14,860 bases of DNA, taken from UBA724 sp049596815 (GTDB lineage Bacteria; Bacteroidota; Bacteroidia; Flavobacteriales; Flavobacteriaceae). The stretch lies in contig JBMYLY010000037.1 of assembly GCA_049596815.1 (NCBI GenBank), positions 1-14,860 on the forward strand, given 5' to 3'. The translations under genes were made by a program, and so were the position numbers. Below the pieces are notes generated by a model. The model did no database searches. It was not told the DNA's origin and worked only from the letters and a program-made list of their open reading frames with translations. Shown here piece by piece: positions 14,774 to 14,860 of this stretch; position 1 is the stretch's first letter; every line of letters begins with the position of its first letter.

Positions 14774-14860
14774 ATGCGCATACACAAATTACTGTTTCTT
14801 ACTTGTATTTTTAGCTCGGGTGTTTACGCCCAAAATGATCTCCTAGCCGATTTGGAGGCC
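14774..14860 (+). CDS. Exported protein, 5' end only (possible DUF5777-like)
   Basis: Only the first 29 codons are inside the window. They show a clear signal peptide (MRIHKLLFLTCIFSSGVYA) and the start of a mature chain, QNDLLADLEA. That acidic start after the cleavage site recalls outer-membrane barrel proteins of the DUF5777 type in Bacteroidota, which I recall as frequent neighbours of YceI and cytochrome c genes; with ten residues this is only a hint. A -7 element lies 15 nt upstream. The gene continues past the right edge. Confidence 0.6.
   Translation, partial: MRIHKLLFLTCIFSSGVYAQNDLLADLEA

Overview
The window looks like chromosomal DNA of a member of the Bacteroidota, most likely the Flavobacteriia. 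Three things support this. The best promoter candidates fit the flavobacterial form (TTG, 17-23 bp, TANNTTTG). One secreted protein ends in a type IX secretion (T9SS) type A sorting domain. The run ftsK-lolA-lptF/G-ribB, and the peroxiredoxin/thioredoxin/small-protein set, resemble arrangements known from flavobacteria. I see no transposase, integrase, phage gene or CRISPR array.

Layout. 1-52: the 5' part of a tRNA-Ser(UGA) on the minus strand, cut by the window edge, with a near-textbook promoter. 141-892: a TauE/SafE-type permease (plus strand) whose reading frame is broken by one apparently missing base near 230. 889-6413: a compact minus-strand operon with FtsK DNA translocase, LolA, an LptF/LptG permease and RibB; its neighbouring genes overlap or lie 1-3 nt apart. 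6461-7699: a minus-strand peroxide operon of 2-Cys peroxiredoxin, thioredoxin and an 88-aa conserved protein, closed by a clear hairpin terminator. 8026-10230: the catalase-peroxidase katG, divergent from that operon across 326 bp of AT-rich DNA. 10250-10484: a cluster of degenerate palindromic intergenic repeats between the convergent ends of katG and nhaC. 10494-12926: minus-strand NhaC antiporter, YceI-like protein and a small cytochrome c lipoprotein. 13021-14860: plus-strand membrane-anchored OB-fold protein, secreted ankyrin-repeat protein, T9SS-sorted DOMON protein and the start of another exported protein.

How the genes work together. The ftsK operon joins chromosome segregation with envelope building (lipoprotein and LPS transport) and one riboflavin step; its RibB carries a C-terminal GTP cyclohydrolase II-like domain that has lost the zinc cysteines. 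The prx-trx and katG units together form a peroxide-defence block.

The right-hand part (11971-14860) is the most interesting. At least five exported or membrane proteins, two of them likely haem proteins (c-type lipoprotein; DOMON with candidate Met/His ligands) plus a YceI lipocalin, sit around a 94-bp divergent promoter region. I propose, as inference only, an extracytoplasmic redox module.
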